Positions 21,779-31,501 of a stretch of DNA of 64,000 nt are shown here, one piece after another. The position numbers and the translations under genes were made by a program. The notes beneath the pieces were generated by a model, which did not search any database, was not told the DNA's origin, and was given only the letters and a program-made list of their open reading frames with translations. This DNA is from Diphasiastrum complanatum (Eukaryota; Streptophyta; Lycopodiopsida; Lycopodiales; Lycopodiaceae): positions 217,882 through 281,881 of the forward strand of contig CM055103.1 in the NCBI GenBank assembly GCA_029204225.1, read 5' to 3'. Each line of letters starts with the position of its first letter. Position 1 is the stretch's first letter.

Positions 21779-22947
21779 TTATTTTGTTCTATTTTGACAT
21801 GGCAATAAACATAAAGTACTTATGAGTCTTCCGTTGATGATAAATCTGAAATATGTTGGTAGATTGATTTGTAATAGCATGAGCTCTGTTCTGATAAAAT
21901 CAAGCTTCCAATATTCTTCCACCTCAACCATAGTCAAATATTCCTCATTGTAGATAATGCTTATCTCCATTCGGTTTGTGTGACCATTTATTTCAAAGTC
22001 TTGATCCAGTGGTAGCCATGTACCTTCAATTTTCTTGTATCTCTGGTAGCTAAATGTGAGACTGAGCATTTGCTTTTTGATATGATAACGAAAGATCATT
22101 GAGGACTTTTTAATCCTGCATTCTATGTCATTATTTGCTTTACAATCCCAGCCTTGATCCATGAGATCTAACAAAGTCTCATATGATAAATCCTTGCAAA
22201 CAAATAAAGTTGCTGTCCTACGAACACTAGCACTCGAGAAAAAATCAACAAATATATGTAATGAGATAAACCAACTTAGGTGAACAATTTTCGAGCCTGT
22301 GCTTATCTTCATAGCATTTCTAATATCAATTAGTAGCTTGCATCTGAAGGATTCGGAAACAATGCTGTCAGGAGTAGGCCACTCATCACTTTGAAAACTA
22401 GGCAATGGAATTGCTTTGAGCTTGCCAAAACTTCCATCTGTTTGTGGCATATATAAAGATTCATAAAAATAGATACCACAATTTGCAAGTTCCCTTGGAC
22501 TTCTTCCTCTGTATTGCAGCTTTCCAACATCAGAGTGAATCATGTCTAATATTCCTGCAAGTGATTGTGCGGGCTCCCATTCACTTATGCATGATGGATA
22601 TAAATCTGAAAGAAAAAAACAATGTTGAAGCATTTAAATCATAATCTGAAGAGCATCAATAAAGAAAATCACCTATGATTGTTGTAGAGTGCATATGTTT
22701 TGATATACTTACAATTACATTTTTGATGATCATGAGGATTGATATCATGTATTTTGATTTCTGAATGCATATATACATGTTGTATTAAGACTTCTGATAT
22801 AGATTGACCTCCCGGGGTAGTCTTAAACTCCAAAATTTTTGTTTTCCAACAAGTAAATTTAACTTGAGATATTGACGTCGGGCAGATTAGCACGTGTCGG
22901 ACAGGAAGAAGAAACCAATGGGATACGTCCATGCTGCCCGGACACAA
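21779..22947 (-). CDS. two-exon gene of unknown function (353 aa)
   Basis: Exon 1 is 22947-22713 (donor AATT|GTAAGTATA) and exon 2 is 22605-21779 (acceptor TTTTTTTCTTTCAG). Joined they give 1062 bp without a stop. Exon 1 starts MCPGSMDVSHWFLLP. Exon 2 has YPSCISEWEP, a mixed alpha/beta central part with a SSASVRRTATLFVCKDLSYE stretch, and ends with hydrophobic and charged alternation. No known domain is recognised. A further exon (about 21732-21658: RKRQELITCCKDLPT, then stop) sits behind an ACAG acceptor and could give an alternative end. The start could lie in an unseen upstream exon. Confidence 0.42.
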
Positions 22948-23080
22948 ATGTCAAAGTTTTCTATATTGCATTTTTATTTTTTAGTTGATTTGAACTACGT
23001 TATGTAGATTTCAAATCTGTGCATTTTGATTGGGCTTGGTGATGGTCAAAACTAAAGAAAAAAAATAAAAGTATCTTTAC

Positions 23081-23115
23081 AAAGGGTCTTTTTGATATTG
23101 AGAACTCCTCTAATG
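23081..23115. repeat. 35-bp inverted repeat, right copy
   Basis: AAAGGGTCTTTTTGATATTG through CTCCTCTAATG, the perfect complement of 15786-15820, 7.3 kb away. No clear target duplication is visible on either side of the pair. Confidence 0.93.
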
Positions 23116-23593
23116 GAAGATAGTGGGCAGGGATGGAGATGTAAGGCAGGTAGGTTTATGTAGAAACGAATGTATGGTGATGATGAATAACAAGTGTTGA
23201 TGATTATGACGTGATATTCAATAGTGTAACGGAAGCGTGATGATTGCTTGCGTGACACTACCCCTCAGCATGCGAAAAGTTTCAAATATTTTGTTTTCCA
23301 CTGGCGATCTTAGGTTTGGAGATGGTTTGTGATGGCGCTCTCAATGGGAAACAAATGAGGATGGCTGATTGGTGGTGGAAATGGTGGGAAAGCGATGACA
23401 GATGCACAGAAATGGAGAGCACCAAGATCGTGTACGAGATCAAGAAAATCGCCAATAGATCGTCGCCAAAGAGCTCCAGAATTCGCACTTCGCTGAGGTG
23501 TGAATGGCATCGCGGTGATGGCATTTATGGACGCCGTTGGCTGGGTTCAGGAGCGATGGGACGTGTCTGTTCATTGAATTTTGAACTAGAAGT

Positions 23594-23784
23594 GTCGGTC
23601 GAGAGTTGATAAAAATCCATCGGTTGAGATCTGATAAAATCCATCGGTTGAGATTTGACAGAATTTGTCGGTTGAGATCTGACATAAATCGTCGGTTGAG
23701 ATCTAACAGAATTCGTCGGTTGAGATTTCACAAAACCCGTCGGTTGAGATTTGACAAACTCGTCGGTTGAGATTTGACAAAACC
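23594..23784 (+). repeat. GTCGGTTGAGATTTGAC tandem array
   Basis: Eight units of about 24 bp, each with YCGGTTGAGATYT. It has the same core as the 15354-15560 array and the same plus-strand orientation, and both arrays lie on the outer side of the 35-bp inverted repeat copies. On the minus strand it encodes a repetitive RSQPTNSV peptide in a frame without other support. Confidence 0.9.
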
Positions 23785-24232
23785 CCAATATGAAGGAATG
23801 GACCTGTTTGATGCAAGTGAAGAACTTCAAAGGGAAAATATGACTGTGGCTCAGAGTAGAAGTTCTTATGAAAAAGGTGTATCTCCAGGAATGTTTGTAT
23901 GCCTGTGATGCCAGTCAGACAGAAATGAGGTGGCTAAAAGTGTGAGAATCATTTCATATGGTGTAGCCTATCATTTGTGGATCTAGAACACCATGACCCA
24001 TGATTATTTACAGGAAAAAGAAAAATGCATAGAAAGTACATAAAAAATGGTATGAACATAATGCACATATTTCAAAATCAAAATAATTTTATTTTAAAAT
24101 TATTATTCTCATGTTATGCCCGCTTTTGTGATCACTTTTTTGTGATCAGCTTTGCACTTTCTTCTTTTGTTTGTAACCTGGAAGCCAATCCAAGCAAAAA
24201 CGCAAAGCAAACCAAAGCAGAGCAGAGCAGGC
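23785..24232. promoter_or_regulatory. upstream region of the PDF-PPR gene
   Basis: About 450 bp between the repeat array and the ATG at 24233. The last 50 bp are A- and G-rich (AAGCAAACCAAAGCAGAGCAG), typical of a plant 5' UTR. No certain TATA box is seen. The promoter lies here by position only. Confidence 0.35.
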
Positions 24233-27200
24233 ATGGCAACAACAGTAATGGCAATAGGAGGAGGAGGAGGAATAGGGGTTTGTTGTCACCTCGTCTTCTG
24301 TTTTGATCATTCTCCTCTTCCTTATCAATCTCTAACCCTTTTGTCTTTTCCTTCTTCTTCCCTCACTTCAACTACTGCCCTTCTACCTCCTCCTGCTAGC
24401 GGTCGTCTTCGGATGGCCATGGCCCCAGGAATTCAGATGACAAGTAGCTTGGAAGAGGACCGTGAGAGTTTAGCTCTGCTCTGTTTTGATACCTCTTCCT
24501 CTTCTTCTTCTTGTGAATTTAAATTTGTTATGTATGATAGAATCAGGAATAATTCCCCTGGCCGAGTGTGTTTATGTTACTCTCTTGTTTCGATGTGCTG
24601 CTGCTGCTGCTGCTGATGGGTTGGCTATGTATGGATGGGCTCGCAGGGCACGCAGCCAGAATAGAAGGGCTTTGGAAGCAGTTTTTTTGCGATCCTTCAC
24701 AGTGGTGGGACAAAAGGTTTGATAAGGTGAGATACAAACTACACAGACTCAGGACTCTCTACTTTGTGAGATATTTATGTTTGTGAGATGCTGCTGGACC
24801 TTACTGCCGGATGGGTGGTAAGGTAATTTTACTTTCTTTTGGTTTCTGGAATAAATGCATGCAGCTTGCAATCCTAACACGCACGGTAAATGGAGTGAGT
24901 GACATTCAATTTGGAAGGATGCTTTAAATCATATCTCTCATGAGCTTGGCTTGATGCCCGCTTGGTTTCACAGGAACGTCCGGAAGGCCCCGATTTCAAA
25001 CACAAGGCTACCGGGAAGGCGTTATGGATGAATGATAGGTTTAGGCCCTCTTGGCTACAAGCAAAGCTTGCTACTCTCGACTCAAAACAATGCGCTCTCA
25101 ATCTTCACACCTGTAATACACTCAATTCGCGTCTCCGCGACCTCCTAAACCCCAGCCCATTAGGAGAGTCTTAATCTCGTTCTGTCATGCAGGCCAAGCA
25201 TCTTCAAAAACAACACAACTTTGGGAGGAGTTCTTCTCAGATCCTTCACAGTGGTGGGACAATAGGAGTGATAAGAAGGTGAAACTGCTGGTATCAGTAT
25301 CCCATGGCATTCATTCATTCATGTTTCACTTCATTCAAGCGCTACAGTGGGCTAGTGCTTTGGCTGCTTAGATGTTTGTGTAATAGCTCAGTAGCTTCTT
25401 ATATTAGAATTTGTTGCAGTTCGTGGTTCAAAGTCTTTGATGATTGCAAACTATTCTATTCCAAATTTCAACAGCTGTGATCATTCTAGTCCCTTGTAAA
25501 AATCCGAGGCCGTCTACTCTATTCCCAGATTTGTTATCATTCTTTGTTTGAAGCTGTGGCTCCTGAGGTTGCATGCTCGTATCTCTTTTCAGAGAAATCC
25601 GAAATTTCCCGACTTCAAACATAAGACCAGAAAGGAGGCATTATGGATTGAAAATCGGTTCAATCCTCCTTGGGTTCATTCCAAGCTAGCTGCCATTGTA
25701 CAATGTCAAAAACAGGGGCAATCTGGTTTTTTAACAGCTGTAGTCCCTGGTATGTTTCTATATTTGTCATACTCACTTGTATTTGCAGCGTTAGCTGGCT
25801 GAGGTGAGAGATTATTTTCCAGAGATGTTTAAAGCCACACCCACATTCCTTGATCATGTTCTGCCAAAGTTCTGATGCATGCTGGTTCAGAGCATGCAGG
25901 AAGATTAGTTGGGATGGAGCGGCTCTGGCAGGAATTTTTCTCAGATCCATCGCAATGGTGGGACAACAGATTTACTAAGGTGTGGTTAGCCATCTTAAGC
26001 CCGTTGAAGATAACTCGTAAACTTAGGCTGTGGTTTGGACTTCAGGCTTCAGTTGCTTTGGCTAGTCAGCTTTGACTTGAAAAGTTCTAAATGCTGCTAT
26101 GGTTATGTGTATGAGGCTGATTCTGATAGTCATCTGTCTGTGATATGTGTACTGTTACGCAGAAAAGTCCAAAATCCCCGGACTTTAAACATAAAAGTAC
26201 ACTCGAAGGCCTATGGGTTGATAGTTGGCTGAACCCCTCCTGGGTTAAAGCAAAGATTGCCACTATGGCGTTGGATCATATACAATCCAGTGAATGGAGA
26301 TCACGGTATGGTTTTAATCTGACTGTGGAGTTTGGATCTGGAGGCTCGGGTCTGAGACTACCTGTCTTCTTTGTTATTGATCATTCAGAATCGACACTCG
26401 TTCAAATTTCCTTATGATCATCATATGAATCATGCAGGGTGCCCGCCTCCTTTTGCAATGGTGAAAAGGTGAGTAAACTCTGTCAGGAGGGACGATTAAA
26501 AGAGGCACTACACATGGTAAAGCTTATGGTCCAGCAAACAACTAAGGCTCCAATCCGCGACTATGTTTGCCTTGTGAAGGGGTGTGCCAGACGGAAAGCC
26601 CTGGCGGAGGGCAAGCAAGTGCATGCCCTTATAATCCACAGTAAACTTGATTCAAATATTTTTTTAGCAAACAACCTTATTGACATGTACTCCAAGTGTG
26701 GCAGTGTGTCGGATGCACACAAAGTATTCAGCGCAATGCCCCAGCGCAATGTGTTTTCGTGGACTGCTATCATCTCAGGATATGCTGACAGCGGACAAGG
26801 TGTGGAGGCTATTAATCTGTTTCAGCAAATGCAAGAGACAGGCATACCACCAGACAAGGTTGCATTTGTTGTTGTCCTAAAAGTATGTGCCCGCATTACA
26901 GCCCTGGAGCAGGGCAAGCAGCTCCACTCTGACATCATAAAAAGCAGCTTTGAGTCGGATTTGATTGTAGCGAACACCCTGGTTGACATGTATGCAAAAT
27001 GTGGATGCACAGAGGATGCCCGTGAATTGTTCAACAACATGAAGGAACGAGATGTGGTTTCGTGGAATGTGATGATTGCAGGATATGCACAGAATGGGCT
27101 TGGGAAGGAGGCCCTTGCTCTGTATGAGCAAATGCAGCGGGAAGGCGTGCAGCCAAGCCGCGTCACGTTTGTTGTTCTCCTAAAAGCATGCGCCAGCATT

Positions 27201-28886
27201 GCAGCCCTGGAACAGGGCAAGCAGCTCCACTCTGACATCATAAAGAGAGGCTTTGGGTTGGATGTGATTGTACGGAGCACCCTTGTTGACATGTATGCAA
27301 AATGCGGGTGCCTAGAGGACGCACGTGAACTGTTCAACAACATGAGCGAACGAAATGTGGTTTTGTGGACTCTGATGATTGCAGGATATGCACAGAATGG
27401 GCTTTGCAAGGAGGCCCTTGCTCTGTATGAGCAAATGCAGCAGGAAGCCGTGCTGCCAAACAATGTCACGTTTGCTGTTCTCCTAAAAGCATGTGCCAGC
27501 ATTGCAGCCCTGGAACAGGGCAAGCAGCTGCACTTGCACATCATAAAGAGAGGGTTTGAGTCGGATGTGATTGTACGGAGTACCCTTGTTGATATGTATG
27601 CAAAATGCGGATGCACAAAGTATGCCCGTGAATTATTCAACAACATGAGTGAACGAGATGTGGTTTCGTGGAATGTGATGATTGCAGGATATGCACAGAA
27701 TGGGCTTGTCAAGGAGGCCCTTGCTCTGCATGAGCAAATGAAGCAGGAAGGTGTGCAGCCAGATGATGTCACGTTTGTTGTTCTCCTAAAAGCGTGTGCC
27801 AGCATTGCAGCCCTGGAACAGGGCAAACAGCTCCGCTCTGACATTATAAAAAGAGGCCTTGAGTGGGATTTGATTGTAGCGAACACCCTTGTTGACATGT
27901 ATTCAAAATGCGGATGCACAGTGGACGCTCGTGAATTGTTCAACAACATGATCGAACGAGATGTGGTTTCGTGGAATGTGATGATTGCGGGATATGCACA
28001 GAATGGGCTTGGCAAGGAGGCCCTTGCTCTGTATGAGCAAATGAAGCAGGAAGGCCTGCAGCCAAATAATGTGACGTATATTTGTGTTCTTTCTGCGTGC
28101 AGCCATTCTGGCCTAATAGACAAAGGTCTTCATCTCTTTGACTCCATGTGTAAAGATCTTGGTGTCACACCAACCTTGGAACACTATGCATGTATGGTAG
28201 ATCTTTTAGGCCGAGCAGGGTGCCTGGCTGATGCTGAGGACTTCATTATTAGATTGCCAATTCAGCCTGATAGTGTGATTTGGAGGACTTTGCTTGGTGC
28301 TGCTAGAAATTATGGCCATGTGGAAATAGGAAGACGTGCCTTCGATTGTGTCATGAAGTTGGAACCAGAAAATGCCTCAGATTATGTGCTGCTATCAAAC
28401 ATCTATGCAGCTGCCGGGAGGATGGATGAGGTAGCAAAGATCAGAAAAGAAATGAAGGATATAGGTGTGAAAAAAGTGCCCGGGTGCAGCTGGATTGAAG
28501 TTGATAAGCAAGTGCATACCTTTGTTGGAGGTGATGCAAGTCATCCACAAAGCAAGAAGATTTTTGCCGAATTGGATAGATTGGTGGGGTTGATGAAGGA
28601 GGCTGGGTATACGCCTGATTTGAGCTTTGTGCTGGATGATATGGAGGATGAAGAGAAGGAGATTGCTTTGTGTAAACACAGTGAGAAGCTGGCCATTGCT
28701 TTTGGGCTCATCAGCACACCTTCTGGGACACCTATCCGCATCAAGAAGAATCTTCACATGTGCGGTGACTGCCACAATGCCACAAAGATCATTTCAAAAA
28801 TTATGGGGCGTGATATCAGTGTGATGGATGCAAACCGATTCCACCATTTTAAGAATGGTGTCTGTTCTTGTGGAGATTATTGGTGA
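24233..28886 (+). CDS. PDF-motif x3 / PPR-E-DYW fusion protein (1123 aa, 8 exons)
   Basis: Exons: 24233-24461, 24647-24726, 24974-25112, 25193-25278, 25593-25749, 25891-25979, 26163-26305, 26438-28886. All introns are GT-AG and all phases agree, giving 3372 bp with no stop. Residues 1-76 are Ser/Thr-rich with few acids, a likely organelle transit peptide. Exons 2-7 encode three copies of a module, LWxEFFSDPSQWWDNR then PDFKHKxTxEALW, the PDF motif of OSB ssDNA-binding proteins. No OB-fold is present. Exon 8 has PPR repeats (about 320-890), the E region with VPGCSWIEV, and a DYW deaminase with HSEKLAIAFG, CGDCH and the terminal CSCGDYW, so all zinc and catalytic residues are kept. Exon 8 has no ATG before its 28th codon, so it needs the upstream exons. 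Expected role: C-to-U editing in plastids or mitochondria; what the PDF part binds is inference. Confidence 0.75.
24647..26305 (+). repeat. three tandem two-exon PDF modules
   Basis: Exon pairs 2+3, 4+5 and 6+7 repeat one architecture: first exon entered in phase 1, about 80-90 bp, ending after NR(F/S)(D/T)K in phase 0, then a second exon with PDFKHK. Intron positions are conserved, so the modules arose by duplicating the exon pair. Protein identity between modules is moderate, so the event is old. Confidence 0.8.
26879..28090 (+). repeat. 303-bp in-frame repeats in the PPR exon
   Basis: AAAGYRTGYGCCMGCATT followed by GCAGCCCTGGARCAGGGC begins units at 26879, 27182, 27485 and 27788. The spacing is exactly 303 bp, 101 codons, equal to one P-L-S PPR triplet. 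Adjacent units are about 90 percent identical at DNA level. Confidence 0.93.
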
Positions 28887-29379
28887 TTGTAAGTGAAAGA
28901 TAAGTAACTGCAACTGGTCCGCTCTGGAAAAGGCAGAAGGCTTGGTTTTGGAGTTTTTTTGGTTGCTTTTGGTGTCACATGCTTTCCTCCTGAGTCTTGT
29001 GTAGGTTTTTGGCTGGTACTCATACCTGATTGACAAGTAACGATTAGAAGCACTTATGGCAGATTCTAGATTACCAGATTAGTAGAAGCAGAGAGCTATG
29101 AAAACGATAATAAAGCAAGAACACATGTACGTTCAATGACTTCAAATGAACGTATTAGAGCTCCCATGCATAGTCTCTGTTAATATATTCAAAAACAGTT
29201 TACATTGCAGGAAAATCAATTAGTGGGTCACCTGCGCGTTATACTAAGTAATGGCTATCTACTTGACTGTGACTATGAATAACTAGGTTTTCAGAGCTAG
29301 CTGACTTGGCTGAATTGCCACCATATACCCTAACATATCCTTTCTCAATTAAATCATGTTCAGTTCAGTACAGATTTCA
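28887..29379. other. 3' flank of the PDF-PPR gene
   Basis: No gene. T-rich tracts directly after the stop suit a 3' UTR, but no certain polyadenylation signal can be assigned. Confidence 0.45.
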
Positions 29380-29990
29380 TTCCCATCATACTTTTCAGCA
29401 TAATGAACTTGTCATGACTAAGTGCGTTAGTTAATAAATCAGCAATCATCTCTCTTCCTGGACAGAATTGCAAAAATACTGATCAACCCCCATTTTTTTG
29501 CAAAAGAAGATACATCTCTGGTTGTCTTTAAACAGCTTCATGCCATCCATTTTTTCATCCGACCTCGTCACACAGGTCCTTAATCCATATCTATTCTCTT
29601 GCACTATGGCTTACTCCCACATACTCCGCTTCTGTAGAGAAAAGTGTCACAGATTTTTGCTTCATGTTAGACCGTGTGACAGCTCCATTCTCGACAAATA
29701 AATAGATGCTAGACCATGTGACTGCTCCTCCGTTCATGATAAATAAATAACCCCATGGGGACTTGCTGTGATTCTAAATCCCCTTCCCCCCCCCAATTTG
29801 AGTTTGCATACCCATTGATTGCACAGGAATTGCCTTCATAACAAATGCCCATGTTAAATGTCCCCTTTACCACCTTTTGACCTCCTTCCAATGTTCTAAT
29901 CCAGGGTTGACTAGGAACTTGCTAGCATTCCTACCGTTGTGGCGATCTAGGGTCTTGTACATAGCATGGCGGCATACATGAGTGATCCAA
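29380..29990 (-). pseudogene. copia RT end and RNase H, degenerate
   Basis: On the minus strand NMGICYEGNSCAINGYANSNWGGEGDLES matches the RT to RNase H junction (YADSDWAGDxDxRxS). Further left come IFFCKKMGVDQYF and MIADLLTNALSHDKF, the ADxLTK end of copia RNase H. Frames are broken throughout. The consensus ST-G after the DLES motif is altered to QQVPMG. Confidence 0.8.
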
Positions 29991-30095
29991 ATACTTTGAA
30001 TATTGATCGTGATATCATGAATATTGATCGTGAAACTGTGAATACTGATTGTGATACTCTGAATACTAATCATTAAACTTTGAATATTGATCGTG
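29985..30095. repeat. GAATATTGATCGTGA degenerate repeat
   Basis: Five or six copies of a 20-bp unit around GAATATTGATCGTGA. It is closely related to the array at 31195-31440, about 1.1 kb away. Confidence 0.8.
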
Positions 30096-30432
30096 AAGTG
30101 ACAACTGACCGCTCCATGCCAAAGTAACTTGCAGGCTTTGCTACACCTTTGATATGAATCTGTGTATATTGGATCTAATCTTTAAGCCGCTTGACTTCCG
30201 TTGCCAGAATCTGCCAAAGATATAAAGCACTGAAAATAGTGCCAGAATAAATATATATAATATTTTTGTTCATTTTCATGTGCTTTCAAAGATTTGGTTA
30301 AAAATACAAAGTATGTAGTTCTCTATCATTCCACATATATTGTGTTATCTGCAAGGACAAGCAAAAGATATTTCTATTCCCAACTGTCTAAGATTGAACC
30401 TTTTTGTGTATTTGTTATTTCCCACCAACTAT

Positions 30433-30434
<2 letters not shown>

Positions 30435-30518
<84 letters not shown>
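30435..30518 (+). repeat. (TC)42 microsatellite
   Basis: 84 bp of uninterrupted TC dinucleotide. Confidence 0.98.
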
Positions 30519-30521
<3 letters not shown>

Positions 30522-31190
30522 ACTCGTAGTTCCTTCACTCAGCAACCACTGTTCTTGTCACCTGTCTAGTTAAGGGTACCCTTAAGAAAGAGGCTAGTTA
30601 TAGAGTAGAGTGTTGATTTATCATTCTAAAAGGGTATCCTCTCTATTATCAAATGAGATTAGTCCAAGTCAAGAAGATATTCTAGAGATTCTTTGTTTGC
30701 AGATACCCGTAAACTTTGAACTTTGGACTGCATGAGTGGCCCTTAGTAATAGACATGCTAAAAGTTGTAAAGCATGAACATGCAAACTTGCATGCTTTGT
30801 AGGAAAATGAAGATCACCCATGAAGATAGGATAGAGAACTCTCCATGCAATTGAGAAAAGCAATAACTATGTCATTCTCCATCCTTAACATGCAAAATCG
30901 CATGCTTTTTAGCAAATTGCATCAACCATGTGTAATACTTATATATATGTACAATACTTGTTTGTGAGTACTTGTTTATGAATGTGAGATTATGTGTGAT
31001 AATTTGAAGCACAAATACATTTTTTGTTAGATATTTTATCTTGTTCCTTAGATCCTGAAAAGCAAAAGATGATTGTATGAAATTTGAAGATGCATGTTTC
31101 CTTCATCAACTATACAACATGCATAGATGAATGATTGATTGTTTTGTTGACATAGACAATTGTACTTGTTAGAATTTTTGCAAAAGATAT
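30519..31190. other. no gene seen
   Basis: AT-rich single-copy-looking sequence. ACATGCAAA(C/A)T(T/C)GCATGCTTT occurs twice (about 30778 and 30889), 110 bp apart. Confidence 0.4.
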
Positions 31191-31194
31191 AACG

Positions 31195-31500
31195 AATATA
31201 GCTGATCGTGATTATTGTGAATATTGATCGTGAATATTGTGAATATTGATCGTGAATATTGTGAAAACTAATCGTGAATACTCTTGAATATTGATTGCTA
31301 ATATTATGAATATTGATCAAATATACTGTGAATACAATTAAATATTCTAAATATCGAATGTGTAGTACAATCGTGAATACAATTAATTGTGAATACACTT
31401 GAATATTGATCATGAATACTTATTGTGGTTATTGTCAACACTCTTGAATAAAGTTCAGAGTATTAATGATCAATTATCGATCATTAATACTCTGAATACT
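31195..31500. repeat. GTGAATATTGATC array ending in a hairpin
   Basis: At least ten degenerate copies of GTGAATATTGATC. At the right edge 31454-31471 and 31479-31496 form a perfect 18-bp inverted repeat (TTCAGAGTATTAATGATC) around a 7-nt loop. Confidence 0.85.
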
Positions 31501-31501
31501 A

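Noticed and set aside
26822-28123. 433-aa open frame on the minus strand opposite the PPR exon
   Set aside because: Antisense shadow. The long open frame results from the 303-bp repeats on the coding strand, and its repetitive sequence has no independent motif.
30340-30573. Ser/Leu repeat frame across the TC microsatellite
   Set aside because: Pure product of (TC)n; no other coding evidence.
29985-31500. CRISPR-like array
   Set aside because: Units are degenerate, without regular spacers, in a plant nuclear context with retrotransposons.
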